A stretch of 64,000 nt of DNA from Lachnospiraceae bacterium (GTDB lineage: Bacteria > Bacillota > Clostridia > Lachnospirales > Lachnospiraceae), in NCBI GenBank assembly GCA_900768755.1, contig CAAGDV010000026.1, positions 62,001 through 126,000 on the forward strand, given 5' to 3'. Positions 17,139-25,755 of the stretch are shown in pieces (the stretch's first letter is position 1; each line of letters begins with the position of its first letter). Below the pieces are notes generated by a model. That model saw nothing but the letters and a program-made list of their open reading frames with translations, did not search any database and was not told the origin of the DNA. The position numbers and the translations under genes were made by a program.

Positions 17139-18161
17139 TTATTCAATAATTCTTGCCTTGGGTACATATGCAATATCACTGTATTTTGGATTGTCCACGA
17201 TTATTTTGATTCCGCGGACAACACATTCCGAAGGATTGTCGGCAATATTGATGTGCAGCTCCGTCTCACCGTTAATGAGTCTGGCAAGATTTTTGATTGC
17301 GGAAGAACCGCCCGTTAGATATATTCCGGTGTCAATGATATCCGCCGACAGCTCGGGAGGGGTTCTCTCGAGAATCATCTTGATTGAATCCACAATCTGT
17401 CTGATAAAATCAATTATGCAGTCATAAACCACATCCGAGGAAATGCTGCATCTGGTAGGAAGTCCCGTCACAATATGTCTTCCGTAAACCGACACGAAAT
17501 GCTCCTCTTCCCTTATTGCGCTGCCGAGGTTAATCTTGATATATTCTGCGGTCTTTGCTCCGATTACGAGCTTGTACTTCTTTCTTACCGCGTTGATTAT
17601 CTGTTCGTCAAGCTTGTTGCCGCCGAATTTGACTGCCCTTGAGAGCACGATTCCGCCCAAAGAGAGCACGGAAATCTCCGTCGTGTCCGCGCCGATATTC
17701 ACAATCATTATTCCCCTGGCGTCGGTGACTTCAATTCCGGCACCCAAGGCGTCAGCAACGGGCTTATTGATTACCAAAATCTTCTTTGCATGCATTCTTG
17801 CATCTTTACACAGCTCAAGAAATGCTCTCTTCTCGACCTCTGTTATGTCGGTCGGGACCGCAACATAATAATCTGCCGCCTGAAGCTTTTTGCCCTTTTT
17901 GTCAATCTTTCTGATGAAGCGTTCAAACAAACGCTGCATATTGTCAAAATCGGCAATCACGCCGTATTTGACCGGAAAAGTGACTTTGATATTGGCGGGT
18001 GCCTTTTCATGCATCTCAAAAGCCTCATCGCCGAAGGAGAAAAAATCCTTCTTGTTTGCGATGGCAATAATATTTTTTTCGTTGAGAATCGTATCGTGTT
18101 CTTTTGAATAAATCTTGATATTGCTTGTTCCGATATCAAGTCCGTATACATTGCGTGACAT
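17139..18161 (-). CDS. mreB: MreB actin-like rod-shape protein
   Basis: MreB forms membrane-bound filaments that orient lateral wall synthesis. The 340-residue protein has the actin-fold phosphate-1 motif YGLDIGTSNIKIY near the N-terminus, a phosphate-2 motif IMIVNIGADTTEISVLSLGG and the adenosine motif ILTGG-like stretch IYLTGGSSAIKNL. Some usually invariant MreB positions differ (for example VNIG rather than VDIG in phosphate 2), so it is a divergent member. It follows radC by 11 bases and starts the mreBCD-PBP2 unit. Confidence 0.93.
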   Translation of the reverse strand: MSRNVYGLDIGTSNIKIYSKEHDTILNEKNIIAIANKKDFFSFGDEAFEMHEKAPANIKVTFPVKYGVIADFDNMQRLFERFIRKIDKKGKKLQAADYYVAVPTDITEVEKRAFLELCKDARMHAKKILVINKPVADALGAGIEVTDARGIMIVNIGADTTEISVLSLGGIVLSRAVKFGGNKLDEQIINAVRKKYKLVIGAKTAEYIKINLGSAIREEEHFVSVYGRHIVTGLPTRCSISSDVVYDCIIDFIRQIVDSIKMILERTPPELSADIIDTGIYLTGGSSAIKNLARLINGETELHINIADNPSECVVRGIKIIVDNPKYSDIAYVPKARIIE

Positions 18162-18172
18162 ATTCTATCCTT

Positions 18173-18850
18173 TCACATCAGCAGGTTCTCCCTGAAACTG
18201 TAATACCTGCCGTCTCCGATAATTATATGGTCCAAGAGCGGAATCTCCATAAGCTCACCGCTCTTCTTTATCGTGTTGGTTGCTTCTACATCATCTGCAC
18301 TGGGTGTCGGGTCCCCGCTGGGATGATTGTGAAGAATGATTACATTCCGGGCATTATGCTCAAGCGCTGCCTTGTACAATTCCCTCGGCGAAAGAATTGT
18401 TCTGCTCGCGCTGCCCATCGACAGCGTCATCTCATGAAGCAGTCCGCATTTGGAATCGAGCATCATCACACGTAGCTGCTCGACGTCAAGATGCCTCATC
18501 GAGTCCATAAAATAAGCCGCAATTGACTGCGCGTCATTAAAATACAGCATATCCCGCTTAGAAGATCTGGATATGCGGAGGCAAAGCTCCGCGACGCATA
18601 AAAGCTGAATCGCTTTGACCTCACCTATTCCCTCGATTCTGCAGAGCGATGAAATCCCAAGATGCATAATCCCGGACAAGCCGTATGTGCCTAAAGATTT
18701 GAGAATATCATCCGCAACATCGAGGCAGTTTCTTTTGTGCGTGCCGCTCCGGATGATGACCGCCAGAAGTTCCCTGTCGGACAATGAAGCCGCACCGTAT
18801 TTCTTACATTTCTCGTATGGTAAAATATCACATAAATCCGATAAATGCAT
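18173..18850 (-). CDS. radC: RadC/JAB1-type metalloprotein
   Basis: The 225-residue protein combines an N-terminal helix-hairpin-helix region (IEGIGEVKAIQL) with a C-terminal MPN/JAB1 domain whose metal motif HNHPSGDPTPSADD is intact. RadC was once linked to DNA repair, but its molecular role is unsettled. The start is the ATG at 18850 because GGGAGG lies eight bases upstream; the frame is open for 14 more codons, past that ribosome site. radC next to mreB is a well-known Firmicutes arrangement. Confidence 0.93.
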   Translation of the reverse strand: MHLSDLCDILPYEKCKKYGAASLSDRELLAVIIRSGTHKRNCLDVADDILKSLGTYGLSGIMHLGISSLCRIEGIGEVKAIQLLCVAELCLRISRSSKRDMLYFNDAQSIAAYFMDSMRHLDVEQLRVMMLDSKCGLLHEMTLSMGSASRTILSPRELYKAALEHNARNVIILHNHPSGDPTPSADDVEATNTIKKSGELMEIPLLDHIIIGDGRYYSFRENLLM

Positions 18851-18903
18851 TGCAATGACCTCCCTTAAAAAATATGGCAGGCGGGAAATCATATATACTC
18901 AAT

Positions 18904-18932
18904 ATTATCACATTCAACGACTTATGTATACA
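18904..18932 (-). promoter_or_regulatory. candidate promoter for radC-mreBCD
   Basis: An extended -10, TG then T then GATAAT (18904-18912 on the minus strand), lies 17 bases downstream of a weak -35, TGTATA (18927-18932). It lies just past the stop of the methionine gamma-lyase-like gene in the 86-base gap before radC. The -35 is poor, so this is tentative. Confidence 0.35.
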
Positions 18933-18936
18933 TTTT

Positions 18937-20217
18937 TTATAAAAAGCCGTTGGCAAAAAGTTCCTGCACGCTCATCATGATACCGTATTTTGCGTGCGGC
19001 CAGGTAAGTCCGCCCTGGAAAAATGCCGTATAAGGCTCTCTTAACGGGCCGTCGGCCGACAATTCTATCGAAGCTCCCGATACAAAGCTTCCTGCGGCCA
19101 TAATTACCTGCGATTCATATCCGGGCATATCCCACGGCTCGGGGGTCACATGGCTGTCAATCGGAGCCGCTGCCTGTATGCCCTTACAGAAGGCGATGAG
19201 GTATTCCGGCTTCTGTAACTCAACGGCCTGAATGATGTCAAACCTGTCCTCATCCTTGCCCGGTATGCACTTAAAACCGAGTTTTTCGTAGATGTTTGCG
19301 GCAAAAATAGCACCTTTAAGCGCAGATGCCGAGACAGTCGGTGCAAAAAACAGTCCCTGATAAAAAAGCGGGTTGACGCCAAGGGATGCGCCGAGTTCTT
19401 TTCCGAGTCCGGGGGCGGTCAGTCTGTACGCCGCATTTTCAACGCATTCTTTGGTTCCGCATATATATCCGCCGCTCGGCGCGAGTCCGCCGCCGGGATT
19501 TTTAATAAGCGAGCCGACCACCATGTCTGCGCCCACGTCTGACGGCTCAATCGTCTCGATAAATTCGCCGTAGCAGTTGTCAACCATGCAGATTACGTCG
19601 GGCTTGATGCTTTTGACAAAAGCAATGAGCTCTCCTATTTTTTCGACCGAAAGCGTCGGTCTCTGGGCGTATCCCTTTGAACGCTGTATGGTCACAAGCT
19701 TTGTTTTATCGTTAATTGCGGCACGGATTGCGTCATAATCAAAAGAGCCGTCCTCCTTAAGCTCAGTCTGGCGGTATGACACGCCGTACTCCTTAAGGCT
19801 TCCCTTCATCGGCCTTATTCCTATGATTCCCAAAAGCGTGTCGTACGGTGCGCCCACAGGCGACAAAAGCTCATCGCCCGGCCTTAAGTTTCCTGCGAGC
19901 GCAATTGTGAGCGCATGCGTTCCGCAGGTAATCTGCGAGCGGACAAGCGCATCCTCGGTATGGAAAATATCCGCAAAAACCCGCTCCAACGTATCTCTTC
20001 CCATATCGTTGTATCCGTATCCCGTCGAACTTCCCAGATGTGCCTCGCTCACCTGATTCTTCCTGAAAGCGGACAAAACCTTGAGCTGGTTGTACTCCGC
20101 GATGCGGTCTATTTCGGAGAATCGTTCCTTAAGGGACTCTTCCACGGGAAGGCACATGTCCAGAACCTTTCGTGACAAGCCCATATTCTCATACATTTTG
20201 TACATTTCATCATTCAT
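18937..20217 (-). CDS. methionine gamma-lyase family (aluminum resistance family) PLP enzyme
   Basis: This 426-residue PLP-dependent fold-type I protein matches the family annotated as aluminum resistance protein or methionine gamma-lyase-like. The likely PLP lysine is in GSLIKNPGGGLAPSGGYI, preceded by CMVDNCYGEFIE. The true reaction is not settled for this branch; a sulfur-amino-acid lyase activity is inference. The start overlaps the miaA stop by four bases (ATGA). miaA followed by this gene is a recurring order in Clostridia (from memory), so coupling may be for expression rather than function. Confidence 0.88.
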   Translation of the reverse strand: MNDEMYKMYENMGLSRKVLDMCLPVEESLKERFSEIDRIAEYNQLKVLSAFRKNQVSEAHLGSSTGYGYNDMGRDTLERVFADIFHTEDALVRSQITCGTHALTIALAGNLRPGDELLSPVGAPYDTLLGIIGIRPMKGSLKEYGVSYRQTELKEDGSFDYDAIRAAINDKTKLVTIQRSKGYAQRPTLSVEKIGELIAFVKSIKPDVICMVDNCYGEFIETIEPSDVGADMVVGSLIKNPGGGLAPSGGYICGTKECVENAAYRLTAPGLGKELGASLGVNPLFYQGLFFAPTVSASALKGAIFAANIYEKLGFKCIPGKDEDRFDIIQAVELQKPEYLIAFCKGIQAAAPIDSHVTPEPWDMPGYESQVIMAAGSFVSGASIELSADGPLREPYTAFFQGGLTWPHAKYGIMMSVQELFANGFL

Positions 20218-21155
20218 TGCTGTATTATTCCCTTTTCCCTGATAATTCTTACCGCATATGAAAGAGGTTCCTCAGTAAGCTCGTTGCGGTTAATAAAAGT
20301 CACATTCTTTTCCCTTCCGAACCACGTTAACTGCCTCTTTGCAAAATGCCTGGTATCTCTTTTGATTATATAAACGGCTTCCTCAAGGGAGTATTCCCCT
20401 TTAAGATACCTTATTATTTCCTTATAGCCTATGCCCTTCATTGAGACCATGTCTTCGGTACAGCCCATCGAAATAAGGTTTCTGACCTCGTCCACAAGAC
20501 CGGCTTCAATCATAATATCAACTCTTTTGTTGATTCTTTCGTATATTTTTTCCCGGTCGTCATTGAGGACAAAGTACACAAAATTATACGGCGATTCCTT
20601 AGCTGACTGCTCTTTGTTGTGGGCAGAAATAGGTGACTCATTCTGCTTATAATATTCCAGCGCCCGGATAACCCGCTTTGAGTTGTTGGGGTGGATGGCG
20701 GCCGCTGCCTCTGCATCAACTTTTTTTAGCATATCATGCAGATACTCTGCCCCTTTTTCTTTCAAAAGAGCGTACAATTCATCACGATGTGCGGTGTCAG
20801 CTTCCGACTCACTAAACGCAATGTCATAGAGCACGGACTGGATGTAGAAACCGGTTCCGCCTGCGATAATCGGGATTTTGCCGGCAGAATATATTTTCTC
20901 CATCGCAGCCTTTGCCATCTTTTGAAACTCAAACACGTTAAAATCTTCTGTCGGCAGTAGTTCATCAATCAGATAATGTTTTACGCCCTGCATTTCGGCG
21001 GGGGTGATTTTGGCGGTGCCGATGTCCATATAACGGTACACCTGCATTGAATCCGCGCTGATAATCTCTCCGCCGACCGCTTTTGCGAGGTCTATTGATA
21101 ATGATGTTTTTCCCACGGCCGTGGGGCCGGTCAAAATAATCAGAGGTCTTTTCAT
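20214..21155 (-). CDS. miaA: tRNA dimethylallyltransferase
   Basis: MiaA transfers a dimethylallyl group to N6 of A37 in tRNAs that read UNN codons. The 313-residue protein has the P-loop GPTAVGKTSLS near the start, the DSMQVYR motif, and GGTGFYIQSV. The ATG at 21155 is chosen because the conserved N-terminus (KRPLIILTGPT) begins there; the ribosome site is weak, so it may depend on coupling with mutL, whose stop is 2 bases upstream. MiaB, which acts on the same base next, is encoded in this run. Confidence 0.96.
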   Translation of the reverse strand: MKRPLIILTGPTAVGKTSLSIDLAKAVGGEIISADSMQVYRYMDIGTAKITPAEMQGVKHYLIDELLPTEDFNVFEFQKMAKAAMEKIYSAGKIPIIAGGTGFYIQSVLYDIAFSESEADTAHRDELYALLKEKGAEYLHDMLKKVDAEAAAAIHPNNSKRVIRALEYYKQNESPISAHNKEQSAKESPYNFVYFVLNDDREKIYERINKRVDIMIEAGLVDEVRNLISMGCTEDMVSMKGIGYKEIIRYLKGEYSLEEAVYIIKRDTRHFAKRQLTWFGREKNVTFINRNELTEEPLSYAVRIIREKGIIQQ

Positions 21156-21156
21156 A

Positions 21157-23079
21157 TCACACAATTCTTCTGAATTTTTTCTCCAAATCATATTTGCTCA
21201 TTGAAATCATGGTCGGTCGTCCGTGCGGGCAGTTGTAAGGATTTTCAAGGCTCATCAGCTGCCTAAGCAGGGCCTCCGCCTCGGAAAAAGAAAGCCTGTT
21301 GTTGCCCTTGACAGCTGCCTTACACGCCATCGTTGCTATCCTGTCCTTTAAAACTTCGGGGTCAGCTTTTTTTCTCTGCTCAAGCATGTCATCAAGGACC
21401 GTATGGACGACTGTAACAATGTCCGAATCGGAAAACTGTGCCGGAATTCCGCTTATCACATATTCTCCGTTGCCAAAGTCTGCAATCTCAAACCCCATCT
21501 CACAAAAAAGCTCCTTATTCTCCTCTAAAGCCTCCGCTTCCTTTAAGGTGGTTGAGATGACAACCGGAGGGCTGATTAACTGGGTTGTTATTTCCCTGTC
21601 CTCGTACTGCTTCATAAATTTCTCAAAAAGCACCTTTTCATGTGCCGCATGCTGGTCGATAATATACATATTGCCGTTAAACTCCACAATCCAGTATGTG
21701 TCAAAAACCTGACCGACAATTTTGATGTCGGGAAGATTTTCCTCGGAAAGAATCTTTATCTCCTCCGTAATAATCTCAAGCTGCACAGGCTTCTCTGCTT
21801 TTTCGGGTGCTTTATCAGGCTCTGTTTCAGGCTCTGTTTCGGGTTCTGTTTCAGGCTCTGTTTCGGGTTTTGTTTTGGAAGCCTCGCAATAGGGCGCCAA
21901 AACTTCATGAACGCACATAATGTCGGGCCCAGCGGCTTTATACACAATGTCCGGTTTAACAGGCCTGTCAGGCTGCGACTTAAGAAAACTTTCAGCCCTT
22001 TTAACCTCAAAAGGCTCCGGAATTCTTGTTTTCTCCGGCTCTTTCTCGGGCTTTACCGGCGTATCGCTTCCGGGTGCAACCTTCACAATAAGCTCTTTCA
22101 TTAGGAGCGTATCTTTAATCAAATCCGTCAGACAATCGTAGAGAAAAGGCCCGTTCATAAGTCTTAACTCCATCTTCTGCGGATGGACATTCACATCAAG
22201 AAACTCCGGATCTATGGTAAAATTCAACGCCACAAACGGGTATTTGTGCTGCATGATAAAAGATGAATACGCATCCTCGATTGCCGCAGTAATCATCTTG
22301 TTCTTAATATACCGCCCGTTGATATAATAATTTTCAAAAAGACGGTTGCCTCTCGAAAGCTCGGGCTTTCCCAAAAATCCCGTCACCTTAAAGGTGTCAT
22401 ACTGCGCATCAACATCAAGGAGACTTCCTGCCACATCCCTGCCGAATACGGTATAGATAACATCCTTAAGCCTGTTATTGCCGTTGGTCTGAATCTTTGG
22501 CTGTCCGTTCACAATAAAACGGAATGAAATCTCCGGATGAGACATACAAAGATGCTCAATCACCGTACTCACATAAGAAGCTTCGGTCTGCGCACTTTTA
22601 AGGAATTTCCGTCTTGCGGGCGTATTAAAAAACAGATTTCTCACAACCATCGTCGTGCCCACGGGCACCCCGACTTCCTCAAAAGCCTTCTCCTCTCCGC
22701 CTTCAATCACGTAACGGATTCCGCACAGTTCATCGGCGGTCTTGGTGATGAGTTCGACAAAGGAAACAGCACTGATACTTGAGAGCGCCTCGCCGCGAAA
22801 CCCTAACGAGGATATCGACACGAGGTCTGCGGCGTTCTTTATTTTGCTGGTGGAATGGCGAAGAAAAGCAAGCTTGACATCATCTTTTGGGATTCCGTAG
22901 CCGTTATCCGTGACTCTTATAAGGGCTATTCCGCCATCCTTAATTTCAACGGTTATGGCGTCCGACCCCGCATCTATTGAATTTTCCACGAGTTCCTTGA
23001 CAACCGAAGCCGGTCTCTCCACGACTTCGCCTGCAGCAATCTGGTTAATTGTATTTTGGTCCAAAAGATTGATTGCCAT
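21157..23079 (-). CDS. mutL: DNA mismatch repair protein MutL (endonuclease type)
   Basis: The 640-residue protein has the GHKL ATPase domain (about 1-330, with IAAGEVVERPASVVKELVEN and the DAG motif), a variable linker, and the C-terminal endonuclease domain with DQHAAHEKVLFE, ACKAAVKG and CPHGRP. These metal-site motifs mark a nicking MutL, as expected in bacteria without MutH. The linker contains a run of Thr-Glu-Pro-Glu units coded by about five 12-base repeats. It follows mutS by 3 bases. Confidence 0.97.
   Translation of the reverse strand: MAINLLDQNTINQIAAGEVVERPASVVKELVENSIDAGSDAITVEIKDGGIALIRVTDNGYGIPKDDVKLAFLRHSTSKIKNAADLVSISSLGFRGEALSSISAVSFVELITKTADELCGIRYVIEGGEEKAFEEVGVPVGTTMVVRNLFFNTPARRKFLKSAQTEASYVSTVIEHLCMSHPEISFRFIVNGQPKIQTNGNNRLKDVIYTVFGRDVAGSLLDVDAQYDTFKVTGFLGKPELSRGNRLFENYYINGRYIKNKMITAAIEDAYSSFIMQHKYPFVALNFTIDPEFLDVNVHPQKMELRLMNGPFLYDCLTDLIKDTLLMKELIVKVAPGSDTPVKPEKEPEKTRIPEPFEVKRAESFLKSQPDRPVKPDIVYKAAGPDIMCVHEVLAPYCEASKTKPETEPETEPETEPETEPDKAPEKAEKPVQLEIITEEIKILSEENLPDIKIVGQVFDTYWIVEFNGNMYIIDQHAAHEKVLFEKFMKQYEDREITTQLISPPVVISTTLKEAEALEENKELFCEMGFEIADFGNGEYVISGIPAQFSDSDIVTVVHTVLDDMLEQRKKADPEVLKDRIATMACKAAVKGNNRLSFSEAEALLRQLMSLENPYNCPHGRPTMISMSKYDLEKKFRRIV
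21815..21876. repeat. 12-base tandem repeat in the mutL linker
   Basis: About five copies of a 12-base unit, CAGGCTCTGTTT and close variants with GG(G/C)T substitutions, run in tandem. On the coding strand each unit encodes Pro-Glu-Thr-Glu. Because the period is a multiple of three, copy-number change would alter the linker length without shifting the frame. Confidence 0.85.
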
Positions 23080-23082
23080 ACA

Positions 23083-25734
23083 TTACCACCTGTTCTTTAT
23101 TTTGTCCTGAATCGAATAAAGTGTATTAAGCGCTTCAATCGGCGTGAGGCGCGACAAATCAAGATCCTTTATCTCGTCAATTATATCGTCATTGCTTACG
23201 GTGTCAAAAATTGACATCTGCACATATTCTTCCTTGCCCACATGCTTGGGAACGCGGCAACTTTCATCGCTGAGTCCGAGACGCGCAATCTCCTTCATAC
23301 GGGCGGAAATATCATTGTCCACAAGCTGTGAAACGATTTCTTTTGCCCTTTTGATTACACTGTCAGGTACGCCTGCAAGGCGCGCAACCTGGATTCCGTA
23401 GCTCTTATCCGCACCGCCGCGGACAATCTTTCTGAGGAAAACTATGTAATCATCCTGCTCCTTCACCGCGATGCAGTAGTTCTTCACCGAGTCAATCATG
23501 CCCTCAAGCTCGGTGAGCTCATGGTAATGAGTGGCAAAAAGAGTCTTTGCCCCCAGAAGCTTTGGATTGCTTATATGCTCGACGACTGCCCAGGCAATCG
23601 AAAGTCCGTCAAAAGTACTTGTGCCGCGGCCAATCTCATCAAGAATGAGCAGGCTGTTTCTGGTAGCATTTCTCAAAATATTGGCCACCTCATTCATCTC
23701 CACCATGAACGTGCTCTGTCCGCTGGCGAGGTCGTCCGACGCGCCCACACGCGTAAATATGCGGTCAACAAGCCCGATGTCGGCGGATTTGGCAGGGACA
23801 AAAGAGCCAATCTGCGCCATGAGAACAATCAAAGCCGTCTGACGCATATAGGTCGATTTTCCTGCCATGTTGGGTCCGGTGATAATCGAAATCCTGTTTT
23901 TGTCGTTGTCAAGATATGTATCGTTCTCAACAAACATATCATTCTGAATCATCTTTTCGACAACGGGATGTCTGCCGCCCGTAATATTGATAATTCCGTC
24001 TGTGTTAATTGACGGGCAGGTGTATTTGTTCTGCTCGGCAACAACCGAAAGCGAGGCGTACACGTCAATTCCCGCTATTGCTTTTGCCGTTGACTGGATT
24101 CTTGCGACCTCAAGAGATATTTTATCTCTAAGTTCCGAAAAAAGGTCATACTCGAGCGAAAAAAGCTTGTCCTCTGCCCCGAGGATGATGTCCTCCAGTT
24201 CTTTTAATTTGGGCATTGTGTATCGCTCGGCATTGGTTAAGGTCTGCTTACGGATATAATCGTCAGGAACCATATTTTTAAATGAATTGGTCACTTCAAA
24301 ATAATATCCGAAAACCTTGTTGTACTTGATTCGAAGGTTCTTGATGCCGGTCCGTTCCCGCTCCTGTGCCTCAAGAGCAGCAAGCCAGTTTTTGCCCTCG
24401 GTCTTGGCACTTCTTAATCTGTCAACCTCTTCGTTGTAGCCCTCTTTTATAAGCCCGCCCTCTTTTATCTGCAAAGGCGGGTCGGGAACTATTGCGGAAT
24501 CTATCAGTTCAAAAATATCGGAAAGCGTATCAAGCTTATCGCATATCTCTTTTAAAAGCTCAGACTCCATATTGGCAAGGTTGTCTTTGATGTACGGAAG
24601 CATCTCAAGCGAGGTCTTAAACGCAACCAGCTCGCGCGGTCCGGCGCTTTTAGTGCTTATTCTTGCCGTAATACGTTCCAGATCGTACACCGGATTGAGG
24701 CTTTCTCGGATATCCTCTCGGTCCGCATATTTATCGAGAAGCTCTTTTATCGCATTCTGGCGTCTTATTATCCCGTCGCGCTCTATCAAGGGTTGCTCAA
24801 TCATGTTTCTTAAAAGTCTCGCACCCATTGCGGTTTTGGTCTTGTCAAGCACCCACAAAAGCGAGCCTTTTTTCTGTTTTTCGCGCATCGTCTCCAGAAG
24901 CTCAAGATTGCGCATTGTGGAGCTGTCGATTATCATATACCGGCCCGTTACATAAGGCGTAATCGATATAATGTGCGGCAGGGAATTTTTCTGGGTCTCA
25001 TAAAGATAGTTCAAAAGAGCTCCCGCCGCCGTGGTTCCGTTCTTAAAATCATTGATTCCAAGCCCCATGAGGGACGATACCTTAAAATGCTCCTTGATTA
25101 TTCCGATTACCCCGGCGTCGTCAAAATACCACGGCTCAAGCTGATAAAAAGCAATTCCAAGCCTGTTTTTTACGTCCGTTACATCAATTCCGCTTATGGA
25201 AAAAGCTTCATTGCAGATGACCTCCGTAGGCGCAAAATGATTAATCTGGTCCAAAAGCTCTCGCTCATCCGCCACATCCGACAAAAGGAACTCTCCCGTC
25301 GAAATATCGCATACGGCGGTTCCTATTGCACCGCCGACATACGTGATGCACATGAGGTAGTTGTTTTTGCCTGCGTCGAGTGCAGTGACATTTAAGTTGG
25401 TTCCCGGGGTGACAATTTTTACGACTTCCCTTTTTACAAGTCCCTTTGCAAGCTTCGGGTCCTCAACCTGCTCGCAGATTGCGACCTTGTACCCCTTTTC
25501 AATCAGCCTGTTTATATATACGTCCGCTGCATGAAAGGGCACGCCGCACATCGGGGCGCGCTCCTTCTGTCCGCAGTCTTTTCCCGTTAAGGTTAATTCC
25601 AGTTCTCTTGATACATTGATTGCATCGTCAAAAAACATCTCGTAAAAGTCTCCGAGTCTGTAAAAAAGTATACAGTCCTTGTACTGTTCTTTGGTTGCAA
25701 TATAATTCTGCATCATAGGTGAAAATTCAGCCAT
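23083..25734 (-). CDS. mutS: DNA mismatch repair protein MutS
   Basis: MutS binds mismatches and signals MutL. The 883-residue protein has the mismatch-binding FYEMF (Phe-X-Glu) near residue 30, the connector, lever and clamp domains, and the ATPase domain with Walker A GPNMAGKST and Walker B ILDEIGRGTSTFDG, plus the C-terminal dimerisation helix. Length and motifs are typical of MutS1. mutL follows by 3 bases; the SulP transporter gene lies upstream with a 21-base gap. Confidence 0.97.
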   Translation of the reverse strand: MAEFSPMMQNYIATKEQYKDCILFYRLGDFYEMFFDDAINVSRELELTLTGKDCGQKERAPMCGVPFHAADVYINRLIEKGYKVAICEQVEDPKLAKGLVKREVVKIVTPGTNLNVTALDAGKNNYLMCITYVGGAIGTAVCDISTGEFLLSDVADERELLDQINHFAPTEVICNEAFSISGIDVTDVKNRLGIAFYQLEPWYFDDAGVIGIIKEHFKVSSLMGLGINDFKNGTTAAGALLNYLYETQKNSLPHIISITPYVTGRYMIIDSSTMRNLELLETMREKQKKGSLLWVLDKTKTAMGARLLRNMIEQPLIERDGIIRRQNAIKELLDKYADREDIRESLNPVYDLERITARISTKSAGPRELVAFKTSLEMLPYIKDNLANMESELLKEICDKLDTLSDIFELIDSAIVPDPPLQIKEGGLIKEGYNEEVDRLRSAKTEGKNWLAALEAQERERTGIKNLRIKYNKVFGYYFEVTNSFKNMVPDDYIRKQTLTNAERYTMPKLKELEDIILGAEDKLFSLEYDLFSELRDKISLEVARIQSTAKAIAGIDVYASLSVVAEQNKYTCPSINTDGIINITGGRHPVVEKMIQNDMFVENDTYLDNDKNRISIITGPNMAGKSTYMRQTALIVLMAQIGSFVPAKSADIGLVDRIFTRVGASDDLASGQSTFMVEMNEVANILRNATRNSLLILDEIGRGTSTFDGLSIAWAVVEHISNPKLLGAKTLFATHYHELTELEGMIDSVKNYCIAVKEQDDYIVFLRKIVRGGADKSYGIQVARLAGVPDSVIKRAKEIVSQLVDNDISARMKEIARLGLSDESCRVPKHVGKEEYVQMSIFDTVSNDDIIDEIKDLDLSRLTPIEALNTLYSIQDKIKNRW

Positions 25735-25755
25735 TGAATATCATCCTTGTCCAAG

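Noticed and set aside
18922..18932. Palindromic ATGTATACAT after the methionine gamma-lyase-like gene
   Set aside because: Ten bases in AT-rich sequence are expected by chance and there is no loop or T run.
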